From the NCBI GenBank assembly GCA_019637645.1, contig JAHBVH010000030.1, positions 29,693 to 93,692 of the forward strand: 64,000 bases of DNA, read 5' to 3'. Below are positions 54,140 through 62,258 of the stretch, piece after piece. The position numbers were made by a program, and so were the translations under genes. The stretch comes from Caldilineaceae bacterium. GTDB taxonomy: Bacteria > Chloroflexota > Anaerolineae > Caldilineales > Caldilineaceae. Below the pieces are notes generated by a model. It saw only the letters and a list, made by a program, of their open reading frames with translations. It had not been told where the DNA came from and searched no databases. Numbering within the stretch: position 1 is the stretch's first letter; each line of letters starts with the position of its first letter.

Positions 54140-55369
54140 TCAAGCCGTCTCCAGAACCGCTTGTACCGGCTGCACCGCACGGTTGCTCCAGCTAAAGCTG
54201 AGGGCGGCCAATGCCACGATGCCCGCGGCGGCCAAGAATAGGGTCGTTGCGCCAGCGACATCCCACAGATAGCCCGCGAAGATAGCGCCTAGACTCCAGC
54301 CAAGTCCCCCTTGGGCCGCACCGAGTAATGCTTGGGTCGTCGCATTGAGACCCGGCGGAGCCGATTGATCGGCATAGTTGACCACCGAAACCCAATAACA
54401 GGAGAAACAAGTGCCGATCCAGACCACAGTAAGGATTAAGGTGAGCGGTGATGGAACAAAGGCCATGGCAATCCACCCAATCACAAAACCGCAAAAGCTC
54501 AGGTTCAAGATCCGGCGGTAGCCATAACGTTCGATGCTGCGCGCCCCAAAGAACATAATCGGGACTTCAATGGCGGCCATGGCTAGCCACATCAAGCCCA
54601 AGTGGATGGTGCTGCCGCCCAGATTGAGCATGTGTACACTGAGGAAGGTGAAGTAGGTCGACATGGCAAAGCCAAAGAGGGTGACGGCGAGGAGAAAGCC
54701 CATATAGCTGCGCTGACCGGCCAAGAGGCGCAGACCGACCCACAAATTGACCTGCGGTTGTCCGCGGCTTTGGACCGGTAGCAGCCAACTGAGCCCCGTA
54801 CAGCCCACGATGAGAATAATCGCGTGGCTCCAGAAGGCTAAGGTCAAATCATCGGTCGTCAGGAGCCGCCCCATAATATAGCTGACGCTGGCAAAGCCAA
54901 TGCTTCCCCAGAGCCGTTGCCGACCATAGGTTGAGCCACTCTGTTTGACCAAGCGGACAGCCGTGCTATCGATCAAAGGCGCGACGGGATTGCGAAAAAA
55001 GGTCATGGCGACGATAAAGCAGAGCACCGGCCAAAATTGCACCGATGTTAGAAAAAGCAGTGACGTAAGCCCCGCCAGCAAAGTCAACAAGCCAAGGACC
55101 GCCCGATGGATCTGCCAACGGTCGGCGATGGCGCTCCAAAAGGGGCCAGCTAGCAGAGAAACGAGCGGTGGAATACTGCTGATCCAGCCGATTTGGGCAC
55201 CGCTGAGGCCGTTCTTTTCCAGATAGACATTCAAAAACGGGGTAATCGTGGCAACGGCGCTGTAGAATAAGAGATAGTAGAGCCTGGTGATCCACAGATC
55301 GCGAGAGACTTGGGCCGAAGCTGTGACCGCCGCGGCACGAACGGTAGGTGGACGAAGTTGCGAGAACAA
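54140..55369 (-). CDS. MFS transporter (MFS_1-like / sugar symporter type)
   Basis: Predicted 409 residues, TTG start with AAGGA 8 bases upstream; no better ATG is near. Twelve hydrophobic helices. The first half has YYLLFYSAVATITPFLNVYLE and a helix 2-3 loop ADRWQIHRAVL; RNPVAPLIDSTAVRL, YGRQRLWGSIGFA and FTFLSVHMLNLGG are typical of the LacY-related MFS_1_like group of oligosaccharide or nucleoside symporters. The substrate is unknown. Confidence 0.88.
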   Translation of the reverse strand: MFSQLRPPTVRAAAVTASAQVSRDLWITRLYYLLFYSAVATITPFLNVYLEKNGLSGAQIGWISSIPPLVSLLAGPFWSAIADRWQIHRAVLGLLTLLAGLTSLLFLTSVQFWPVLCFIVAMTFFRNPVAPLIDSTAVRLVKQSGSTYGRQRLWGSIGFASVSYIMGRLLTTDDLTLAFWSHAIILIVGCTGLSWLLPVQSRGQPQVNLWVGLRLLAGQRSYMGFLLAVTLFGFAMSTYFTFLSVHMLNLGGSTIHLGLMWLAMAAIEVPIMFFGARSIERYGYRRILNLSFCGFVIGWIAMAFVPSPLTLILTVVWIGTCFSCYWVSVVNYADQSAPPGLNATTQALLGAAQGGLGWSLGAIFAGYLWDVAGATTLFLAAAGIVALAALSFSWSNRAVQPVQAVLETA

Positions 55370-55434
55370 GCAGATAATCCTTCTACTTTAGTTGATCAAG
55401 CCAACCGCCCCAATCGGCAGTTGGACAACGTTGG

Positions 55435-55443
55435 ATTGTAGCA
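55435..55443 (-). promoter_or_regulatory. extended -10 promoter TGC-TACAAT for MFS gene
   Basis: TATGCTACAAT on the minus strand, preceded by TTGCAT at a long 19-base spacing. Start of transcription near 55428, about 60 bases before the TTG. Confidence 0.4.
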
Positions 55444-55555
55444 TACTGCTGTTCGTTTAATGCAAAGAAATGAGTGCAGGGTAAACAAAATGATTCAGTT
55501 GGTAAAACGGAGAAAATCAGTAGAAACGCTTTGACAAAGGGGATCGGCACAGTCC

Positions 55556-55587
55556 AGACCTGACAGGTTTGCAAACCTGTCAGGTCT
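55556..55587. repeat. perfect 32-bp palindrome with CCTGACAGGT core
   Basis: AGACCTGACAGGTTTG followed directly by its reverse complement. Same family as 41802-41831. Placed ten bases beyond the stop of the short alanyl-tRNA synthetase gene, where it may mark the end of that transcript; no T tract follows. Confidence 0.85.
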
Positions 55588-55596
55588 ATAGGGGCT

Positions 55597-57354
55597 TTAA
55601 CCCTGTAGCACGGCCCGAATCCGGCGTATGCCAGTGCCGACGGCTTCCTCTTTGATAATCTGAAAGTGGCCTAGTTCACCGGTCTGCTCGACATGCGGGC
55701 CGCCGCAGATCTCTTTGCTAAAGTCGCCGATGGTGTAGACCTTGACCTGCTCCCCATAGCGCTCTTCAAAGAGACCAATGGCACCGCTCTGCTTGGCTGC
55801 TTCGGTAGACATCTCCACCCAGTGGACGGGTAGATCGCGCGCGATCTGGGCGTTGACCAGGGCTTCTACCTGTTGCAACTCTTCGGCGGTGACTTTGGCT
55901 GGATGATTAAAATCAAAACGCAACCGTTCTGGCGTAATGTTGCTGCCCCGTTGTGCGACGTGTGCTCCTAAGCGCTGCCGCAACGCAGCGTGGAGCAAGT
56001 GGGTGGCTGTATGCAGGCGCACCGTCTCGGGGCGGCGCTCGGCCAATCCCCCACGGAAGCGCCCTGCCGCGCCCTGTTGCGACTCGGCTTGATGCGTGGC
56101 AAAGGCGGCTTGGAAACCGGCCATATCGACGGTTAGCCCTTGTTGCGCGGCCAACTCCTGGGTCAATTCGGCGGGGAAGCCATAGGTCTCATAGAGATGA
56201 AAGACTTGCTCGCCCGCCAGCACCGCTTCCTCGCGTTCCTGCTGTTCGGCAATCAGCTTGGCCGAAGCCCGTTCGCCGCGCGCCAGGGTCCGTTGAAAGC
56301 GCGTCTCTTCGTCGTCGAGCGCGGTGGCAATCTGATCGCCCTGGCTTTCCAATTCGGGGTAGACATCAGCAAAGGTGGCAATGACCTGATTGGCTAAATC
56401 GGCCAAGAAGTGACCGGTGATGCCAATGGTCCAGCCGTAGCGAATAGCGCGGCGAATCAACCGGCGCGCCACATAGGGCTGATCGACATTGCCCGGTCGA
56501 ATGCCTTCCGCCAGGACAAAAGTCGCGGCCCGTACATGATCGGCAATTACGCGCACGGCAAAAGGCTGGGGTGTGGTGGCCCGCGTCTGGATCGCATCGA
56601 CCAGCGGCGCAAAGAGATCGGTGGCGTAGGGGGAGGAAACCCCCTGGAGAATGGTCAACACCCGTTCCAGCCCCAACCCCGTATCGACATTGTTGCGCTG
56701 GAGCCGCGCCATCTGGCCGTCGGCTTGCTGGTCGTATTGCATAAAGACATTATTCCAAATCTCGACAAAGCGCTGGCCGTTGGTGGCTGGTGTCTCATCG
56801 GCAGGGCCATCGGGTTGGGTGTCATAGAAAATTTCGGTATCGGGGCCACAGGGGCCAGTCGCACCGGCAGGACCCCACCAATTGTCGGCCTTGGGCAGAA
56901 AGAAGATCCGTTCCGCGGGGATGCCGAGGTCGCGCCAAATGACCGCAGCCTCCTCGTCGCGTGCCGCAACGGGATCCCCGGCAAAACAGGTCACCGATAG
57001 GCGCTCTGCTGCCAGCCCCAAGTGATTGGTCAGGAAGTCATAGCTGTAGCGGATCGATTCTGGCTTCCAATAGTCGCCGAGCGACCAGTTGCCCAACATC
57101 TCAAAAAAGGTTAGATGGGTGGCGTCACCCACTTCTAGAATATCATTGGTGCGTAGACATTTTTGGCAACTCGCCAACCGCTGGCCCGCAGGATGGGGCT
57201 CACCCAACAAAAAAGGCGCCAACGGATGCATCCCAGCCGTTGTAAAGAGCACACTGGGATCGCCCTCGGGGATCAACGATGCACTGCCAAGCACGGCATG
57301 ATCGCGCGTCCGAAAGTACTCTAGAAATAGATTACGCAAGTGATGGGCATTCAT
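55597..57354 (-). CDS. alaS: second alanyl-tRNA synthetase, short form without C-Ala domain
   Basis: Predicted 585 residues. The ATG at 57354 is chosen because GGAGG lies 5 bases before it; an ATG at 57366 has no good site. The aminoacylation core has LFTTAGMHPLAPFLLG, SCQKCLRTNDILEVG and TFFEMLGNWSLGDYW. The editing domain has HTATHLLHAAL but reads CGGPHVEQTGELGHF, with Pro where the long enzyme has Thr. It stops after the editing domain, lacking the coiled coil and C-Ala domain. Upstream lies a T-box that senses uncharged tRNA-Ala, so this copy is probably induced by alanine starvation, while the long copy is constitutive. Confidence 0.95.
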   Translation of the reverse strand: MNAHHLRNLFLEYFRTRDHAVLGSASLIPEGDPSVLFTTAGMHPLAPFLLGEPHPAGQRLASCQKCLRTNDILEVGDATHLTFFEMLGNWSLGDYWKPESIRYSYDFLTNHLGLAAERLSVTCFAGDPVAARDEEAAVIWRDLGIPAERIFFLPKADNWWGPAGATGPCGPDTEIFYDTQPDGPADETPATNGQRFVEIWNNVFMQYDQQADGQMARLQRNNVDTGLGLERVLTILQGVSSPYATDLFAPLVDAIQTRATTPQPFAVRVIADHVRAATFVLAEGIRPGNVDQPYVARRLIRRAIRYGWTIGITGHFLADLANQVIATFADVYPELESQGDQIATALDDEETRFQRTLARGERASAKLIAEQQEREEAVLAGEQVFHLYETYGFPAELTQELAAQQGLTVDMAGFQAAFATHQAESQQGAAGRFRGGLAERRPETVRLHTATHLLHAALRQRLGAHVAQRGSNITPERLRFDFNHPAKVTAEELQQVEALVNAQIARDLPVHWVEMSTEAAKQSGAIGLFEERYGEQVKVYTIGDFSKEICGGPHVEQTGELGHFQIIKEEAVGTGIRRIRAVLQG

Positions 57355-57376
57355 CGTCTCCTCCATGAATTTTCCA

Positions 57377-57422
57377 AATAAAAAACACCGTCCTCAAGCC
57401 CAGAGGGCTCAAGGACGGTGTT
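57377..57422 (-). terminator. T-box terminator hairpin
   Basis: Minus-strand ACACCGTCCTTGAGCCC pairs with GGGCTTGAGGACGGTGT (one mismatch), followed by TTTTTTATTT. This is the terminator that competes with the T-box antiterminator; it ends just upstream of the short alanyl-tRNA synthetase gene. Confidence 0.92.
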
Positions 57423-57745
57423 ATCCGCGGTACCACCTTGATTGAGACGTTACCGTCTCCGCTTTGCCGCCGCCACCGGATTGCTCAACCAATCCTCATC
57501 CGTGAGGGCGCGTCCGGATCACGGCGGACTTGGCCGGCCAACCTTACCCGATTTAAGGAAGTGGGACAGTGAATCGATGAGAATACAACTGTTTTACTGC
57601 CCCACTGACAAAGCCGGTTCGGTGGCAACTCGGGTGTGGCTTCGGCGCTGCCTGCTCGTCGAGCTTTCACGCTCCTCGACTCGCTGTTGGCCCGGCGGGG
57701 CGCGTACTATTCACCGTCAACGTTGTTGATTCATCTAAGTTATGG
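57377..57745 (-). promoter_or_regulatory. T-box riboswitch, alanine specifier GCC
   Basis: On the minus strand the T-box sequence AAGGTGGTACCGCGG lies at 57425-57439, just before the terminator. Its UGGU bulge fits the ACCA end of tRNA-Ala (discriminator A). In stem I the loop-E pieces AGTA (57705-57708) and GAA (57641-57643) flank the specifier GCC (57638-57640), an alanine codon, followed by A. The closing pairs GGTG/CACC and CGC/GCG fit. The middle of the leader (about 57555-57607) carries an extra hairpin, AGTGGGGCAGT/CACTGTCCCACT, matching the octamer repeat family of this genome. Uncharged tRNA-Ala should favour read-through. Confidence 0.93.
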
Positions 57746-57749
57746 CGCT

Positions 57750-57778
57750 ACTGTAGCATAGGCGCGTGGGAAAGTCAA
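57750..57778 (-). promoter_or_regulatory. promoter TTGACT-17-TACAGT for T-box/alaS leader
   Basis: On the minus strand TTGACT at 57773-57778, 17-base spacer ending TATGC, TACAGT at 57750-57755. The TGA stop codon of the upstream Thr/Pro-rich gene is part of the -35 box. Confidence 0.7.
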
Positions 57779-58638
57779 TCATCATCATCTTTGTCATCAT
57801 CATCTTTGTCATCATCACCCCTATTCGCGCCACTTGATGGGGCACATTGAAGGGCTGTACAAGGAGCAAGGGTGATCACGCTGCTCGCGCCGGTGCTATC
57901 CACGGCGATCACGGCGATGGTGAGCCATGGTGCTTCGACGCGCCACCCATCTTCGCGTAGTTCGGCGGTGCTTTCGTCTTTGCGGTGGATGCGCAGATCG
58001 AGCCGTTGCCCAGGCGCAATGCGCAGACCACCATCCTGTTGCAGTTGGGCCAAGATGGCTTGGGGATCGGGGCCGCGAATGTCGAGTCGTTTCTGGGTAA
58101 AGCGGATTTCGGTTTTGCGCTGTTCTTTGAAACGCGGTTCGCGTTCGCGGTCACTGGGCGGGAATTGGAGGATCACCGCGACCGCTTGTAGATTGCCATC
58201 GGGGTCGGTCGCATCGACTTGGACTTCAAAGATCCCACGCTGTTTGCGCAAGTCAAGTGGGGCAAGGGCTGCTTGGATCTGGGGTGGCTGGTTTGGTAAT
58301 GGCGCTGGTGGCGCGGTGGGCTGCGGATTCGGGATAGCCGTTTCGGTTGCCGTGGGGATCGGGGTTTCCGTTGGTAGCACTGTGGGTGTCTCTGTTGGCA
58401 TCGCCGTTGACGTTTCTGTGGGCGTTTCTGTGGGTGTTTCTGTGGGCGTTTCTGTGGCAAGCACCGTCGGCGTGATTGTCGGTGCGATCACCTGGGCGAC
58501 TGGCAGCGCGGTCGCCGTTGGTAAGGGGGGGGCAGACGAAAAGAGGGCTTGGGCGCTCACAAAGGCCAACACTACCAGGGTCAAGACCAGCGCAAAGGTA
58601 AACCAGCCTTCGTACCGGCGCAACAAAGCAAGAAACAT
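57775..58638 (-). CDS. membrane-anchored Thr/Pro-rich protein with acidic tail
   Basis: Predicted 287 residues from the ATG at 58638 (AAGGGAAAA upstream). One membrane helix (about 12-34) is followed by a long linker with repeated ETPT units (residues about 55-100). A beta-rich domain (about 125-265) begins IQAALAPLDLRKQRGIFEVQVDATDPDGN, similar to Ig-like or cadherin-like exported modules. The C-terminus is a run of Asp with two Lys (DDDKDDDDKDDDD). No function is recognised. Its stop codon overlaps the promoter of the next transcript. Confidence 0.7.
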   Translation of the reverse strand: MFLALLRRYEGWFTFALVLTLVVLAFVSAQALFSSAPPLPTATALPVAQVIAPTITPTVLATETPTETPTETPTETSTAMPTETPTVLPTETPIPTATETAIPNPQPTAPPAPLPNQPPQIQAALAPLDLRKQRGIFEVQVDATDPDGNLQAVAVILQFPPSDREREPRFKEQRKTEIRFTQKRLDIRGPDPQAILAQLQQDGGLRIAPGQRLDLRIHRKDESTAELREDGWRVEAPWLTIAVIAVDSTGASSVITLAPCTALQCAPSSGANRGDDDKDDDDKDDDD

Positions 58639-58851
58639 CAGGTTTTCCCTTCTCAAACCGCGCCTCAAACTGGCCTAGCCCCATGATGGGTGTAGCCAGC
58701 AAGGGGCAATCGTAAAGGAAGGTGTGGGAAATGTCAAATTAATGATATTTATATATGGGGTCTTGCTGGTAGGGGGAGGGGCTGACCAGCACTGCTGCAG
58801 CGCCAGTCAGCTTGAGGTAAATGGGGTGTGAAAAAGTTACCGGTAGTTGAG

Positions 58852-59874
58852 TTACGGTGTGGGTGCCTCTTTACGCAACAGCCCGGCCTCTTTTAGATCG
58901 GACCAAAGCGCTGGTGGAATGGGCTGTTGGAGGAGCTGGACATTGGTTTGGACCTGTTCAGGAGCAATCGCCCCGGGAATGATCGCCGAGACCAGCGGAT
59001 TCGCCAGAAGAAATTGCAGGCTGGCCGCCGGTAGGGGTGTATTGTGCTTTTGGCAGATGGCCTCAATGCGGCGGGTGGTTTCCATAATCTCCGCAGAGGC
59101 GGGGGCATAGAAATAACGCGCACCTGGCACCGCACCGGTGGCTAAGATGCCCGAAGCAAAGACCGCGCCGATAATGATGCTAATGTCACGTTCGGCACAG
59201 CGTGGGAATTCCTCTTCGAGCATCACCTGCGTGATCAGGTTATAGCCATAGGCCACGAGGAAAAAGTCGAGATCGACTAGCTCTAGAAAACGGGGAATCA
59301 TCCCCAGTTCATTGACCCCGGCCCCCACCCCTTTGATCAAACCATGACGGCGCAGCTCATCGAGCGCCCGCCAGCCGCTGGTGAAAAGTTGGTTGAGATA
59401 GGCTTGGACCCGGGCCTCTTCCTTATGAAAATAAAAGTCCAGATCATGGATGACAAGCAAGTCAATTGATGGCAAGCTGAGCCGCTGTAGGCTATCTTCA
59501 AAGGAGCGCATGATCCCGTCGTAGCTAAAATCGACCGTAAATTCAAAAGGCAGCCCGCCACTCCAGCCCCCCTTGTCAAAGGTGGCCGGATTGTGGGCCG
59601 CTTTGAAGACACGCCCGATCTTGGTCGAGATGACAAAGTCTTGGCGCGGCTGTTGGCGCAAAAAGTGACCGACCCGGTGCTCACTCTTGGTATAGCCATA
59701 GTAGGGCGCGGTATCAAAGTAGCGCACGCCCGCGTCCCAGGCTGCTTGGAGCGTCTGTTGCGCCTTTTCTTCGCTGATAGATTCAAAGAGATCGCCGAGG
59801 GGCGCGCTGCCAAAGCCCAATTGGGTGACTTGGGCCGCGGTTCTGCCGACGCGGCGTGTTGGAATTTCACGCAT
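58852..59874 (-). CDS. aldo/keto reductase (D-threo-aldose/L-fucose dehydrogenase type)
   Basis: Predicted 340 residues, ATG with GAGGAG upstream. Catalytic residues are visible: Asp in YFDTAPYYGY, Tyr in the same segment, Lys in ISTKIGR and His in VIHDLD. The long insertion around FDKGGWSGGLPFEFTVDFSYDG and the SEHRVGHFL motif match D-threo-aldose 1-dehydrogenases, which oxidise L-fucose and related sugars with NAD(P). This would link with the GH95 enzyme at 9.3-11.6 kb, though the genes are not adjacent. Confidence 0.88.
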   Translation of the reverse strand: MREIPTRRVGRTAAQVTQLGFGSAPLGDLFESISEEKAQQTLQAAWDAGVRYFDTAPYYGYTKSEHRVGHFLRQQPRQDFVISTKIGRVFKAAHNPATFDKGGWSGGLPFEFTVDFSYDGIMRSFEDSLQRLSLPSIDLLVIHDLDFYFHKEEARVQAYLNQLFTSGWRALDELRRHGLIKGVGAGVNELGMIPRFLELVDLDFFLVAYGYNLITQVMLEEEFPRCAERDISIIIGAVFASGILATGAVPGARYFYAPASAEIMETTRRIEAICQKHNTPLPAASLQFLLANPLVSAIIPGAIAPEQVQTNVQLLQQPIPPALWSDLKEAGLLRKEAPTP

Positions 59875-60037
59875 AGGTGGTTTCTCCTCTGGTTTGCCCG
59901 TGGCTGGGCGTGCTGATTCATGCTTGGGTAGCTCAATCGCTAAGGATCGTATCAGCTTGCGCGGGTGATTGTCAATCGCGCTTGGGTGATTGTCAGCGCA
60001 AGCGCTAGCTTCGTTATCGTATCGGATAAATCATTTA

Positions 60038-60102
60038 GAAGTTACGCAGTTGATCAGCGTGACCAGAGACCTGACAGGTCTGGCCCAGTGCGTAACGCCT
60101 AT
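60038..60102. repeat. second copy of the GAAGTTACGCA / GTAACGCCTAT element
   Basis: Same ends as 192-253, here with AGACCTGACAGGTCT (a CCTGACAGGT-family palindrome) in the middle. TTACGCA at the left and TGCGTAA at the right are exact inverted repeats. Confidence 0.5.
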
Positions 60103-60130
60103 TTTCGCGTAACCTATTCGTGCAAGCAGG

Positions 60131-60160
60131 TTGCGAGAAAAGCCCCTCTTCGGCTACAAT
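60131..60160 (+). promoter_or_regulatory. candidate promoter TTGCGA-18-TACAAT for family 5 ABC system
   Basis: TTGCGA at 60131-60136, 18-base spacer, TACAAT at 60155-60160. Leader of about 208 nt to the binding-protein gene. Confidence 0.45.
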
Positions 60161-60374
60161 AGCGGTGCGTATCAAGCGTTACGGGTTTCTTGCTGCAGCG
60201 GCGCAGCAGGGTAACCATCGATGATCCACCCTCTATGGCCGACCGCGCTTGGTTGATGGCGGACGTAAGTTCGTACCCCCTTACCAACCTATTCACCATT
60301 GCTGAGACATAGTTTTGCGATGCGACTATGTTTAGAAAGCACCACAACTCCACTCATTGTTCAAGGAGCAAATG

Positions 60375-62000
60375 ATGACAGACTCTACTCATGTTTCTAA
60401 CCCGCTGCGCCGGGCGACTTTGAGCCGCCGCCAACTTCTCCAAGTCAGTGCGGGCGGGGCAAGCACCCTGGCTTTATTGGGCTTGGTTGGCTGCCAGCCC
60501 GCCATGGACCCGAGCACCGCGCCAGCCGCCGAAGGGGGAGAAAGTGCCGCGACAACACCCAGCGTCATGACCATCGGCTATGATAGCGATATCCTAAAGC
60601 TGGATCCAGGGATTCAACAAGCGGGCGTCGATTGGCCACCGGCGGCGTTGGTTTATAGCCGCTTGGTGGAATATGACAACACTATGATGAACCCGATTCC
60701 GGGCTTGGCCGAATCTTGGACGGTGAGCGAAGATGGGTTGACCTATACCTTCCAATTACGCCAAGGTGCCAAGTTTCACTCGGGCCGTGAGATTACGTCG
60801 GACGATGTAGCCTATACCTTTACGCGCGGCTTTGAGTTGGGCTCCCAAGGACGTTTCTTGGGTTACATGCTGGCTGTCGATACCTTTGAAGCGCCAAGCC
60901 CCTATGAATTTGTCATTCACCTCAAGCAAGTTGATGTCACCTTCTTCCCCAATCTGGCCGTGATGTCGGCTTCGATTGTGGACAAAGAGACAATAGCGCA
61001 GGTCGATACCCATCCTATTGGCAGCGGTCCCTATGAGTTTGTGGAGTGGGTGCCGGGGGAGCGGGTTGTTTATCGGAAATTCCCCGATTATTGGGATCAG
61101 GAACAATTGGCCCAGTGGCCCGATGAGATTGTGACCATCCCGATTCCCGAAACCCAAACGCGGATTGCCAATCTCCAAAGTGGTCAAGTGGATATCGCGA
61201 CAGCGATTCCGCCGGAATTCTATGAGCAAATTACGAGTGATGCCAACCTACAACTATTAGGCCAAGAAGTCTCGGCTTCTTATCTTTGCTTGATTTTTAG
61301 CAACGAACGTCCGCCCTTCCAGGATAACAAGCTGCTGCGCCAAGCGATTGCCCGGGCGATCGACAAAGAAGCGATCTTGCAAAATGTCTTCTTTGGCTCG
61401 GGCGAGAGCCAATGTAATCTCATTCCTTCGACGCACTGGGCGTATACGGAATTGGACTGCCCGACCCGTGACCTCGACGCGGCGCGCCAACTGTTGGCCG
61501 AATCTGGCTTTGATCCCGCAACCACCATCACCTTCCGCACCTTCTCGGAACCGGGCTATGGGGTGCCGGTCGCCGAGATTATCCAAGCCAACTTGGCCGA
61601 GATCGGCTTGACCGTTGTGATTGAACCATTGGAATGGGCATTCTATGTAGAAGATGCCTGGGTGGGCCGCAACTTTGAGATGACTCTGGCCTCGTACACG
61701 CGCGAAATTGACCCGGATGGTCTCTTCAGCAGCGTGCTGCGCAAAGAGCAGGGTAACAACCCCATGCGCTATTTCAATGAAGAAGTGGAAGCCCTGTTCG
61801 ACCAAGCCAAAGCCACCGCAGACCCCGAAGAACGCAAAGCGCTCTACGCGCAGCTCATGGACATTGCCATCCTCGACGACACTCCGCTGGTCAAGCTCAA
61901 GACGATGGAGATCAAATGGGCCGCCAACCAGAAGATCGAAGGGTTAGCCATTCTGCCCAAGGGGTATCCCAATTTCTATGATTGGAAATGGGTGGGCTAA
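60375..62000 (+). CDS. ABC transporter family 5 solute-binding lipoprotein
   Basis: Predicted 541 residues; ATG at 60375 with AAGGAG 6 bases upstream. SRRQLLQVSAGG resembles a Tat signal, and the signal ends in a lipobox (LVGC). The mature part follows peptide/nickel-type binding proteins: PGLAESWTVSEDGLTYTFQLRQG, FHSGREITSDDVAYTF, GSGPYEFVEW, LRQAIARAIDKEAI and DLDAARQLLAESGF. Uptake of peptides or oligosaccharides is likely; the exact substrate is not readable. The two permease genes that follow complete the membrane part. Confidence 0.94.
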   Translation: MTDSTHVSNPLRRATLSRRQLLQVSAGGASTLALLGLVGCQPAMDPSTAPAAEGGESAATTPSVMTIGYDSDILKLDPGIQQAGVDWPPAALVYSRLVEYDNTMMNPIPGLAESWTVSEDGLTYTFQLRQGAKFHSGREITSDDVAYTFTRGFELGSQGRFLGYMLAVDTFEAPSPYEFVIHLKQVDVTFFPNLAVMSASIVDKETIAQVDTHPIGSGPYEFVEWVPGERVVYRKFPDYWDQEQLAQWPDEIVTIPIPETQTRIANLQSGQVDIATAIPPEFYEQITSDANLQLLGQEVSASYLCLIFSNERPPFQDNKLLRQAIARAIDKEAILQNVFFGSGESQCNLIPSTHWAYTELDCPTRDLDAARQLLAESGFDPATTITFRTFSEPGYGVPVAEIIQANLAEIGLTVVIEPLEWAFYVEDAWVGRNFEMTLASYTREIDPDGLFSSVLRKEQGNNPMRYFNEEVEALFDQAKATADPEERKALYAQLMDIAILDDTPLVKLKTMEIKWAANQKIEGLAILPKGYPNFYDWKWVG

Positions 62001-62028
62001 GTTAGCTGCGCCGATTGGAATAGTTTTG

Positions 62029-62067
62029 TACAGGTGACCAGCAGAGCGACAGCGCTGATCACCTGTA
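62029..62067 (+). terminator. hairpin downstream of family 5 binding protein
   Basis: TACAGGTGACCAGC pairs with GCTGATCACCTGTA (one mismatch). There is no T run; it probably protects the binding-protein mRNA 3' end. Confidence 0.5.
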
Positions 62068-62095
62068 TGCGGAAAATACAACCTTCTCTACACAT

Positions 62096-62131
62096 ACGAG
62101 TCGCTGGGCCTCAGGTCGGCGACTCGTTTTG
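62096..62131 (+). terminator. intrinsic terminator between binding protein and permease
   Basis: ACGAGTCGC pairs with GCGACTCGT, followed by TTTTG. It probably lets most transcripts end after the abundant binding protein, with partial read-through into the permeases. Confidence 0.7.
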
Positions 62132-62258
62132 TTCCTTGACCGATGTCGGCTTATTGATGATTGCCTAGCGCACGGTGGTTAGCATGGCTTTGACAGAAGC
62201 TAGTGAACAGCCTATACTTGCTGGCGATAATCATCAGTCGTAATAGAAGGGTGTTTCT

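Larger units (their letters stand above)
59875..60374. other. 500-base divergent intergenic region
   Basis: Between the aldo/keto reductase (minus) and family 5 binding-protein gene (plus). It holds two copies of GGGTGATTGTCA 21 bases apart (59963, 59984), the element at 60038-60102 and a promoter at 60131-60160. A hairpin closed by TTGCTGC/GCAGCAG lies in the leader near 60190-60212. No gene is seen. Confidence 0.5.

Noticed and set aside
58173..58702. Overlapping frames over the Thr/Pro-rich gene
   Set aside because: They arise from the repetitive ETPT codons in other frames.
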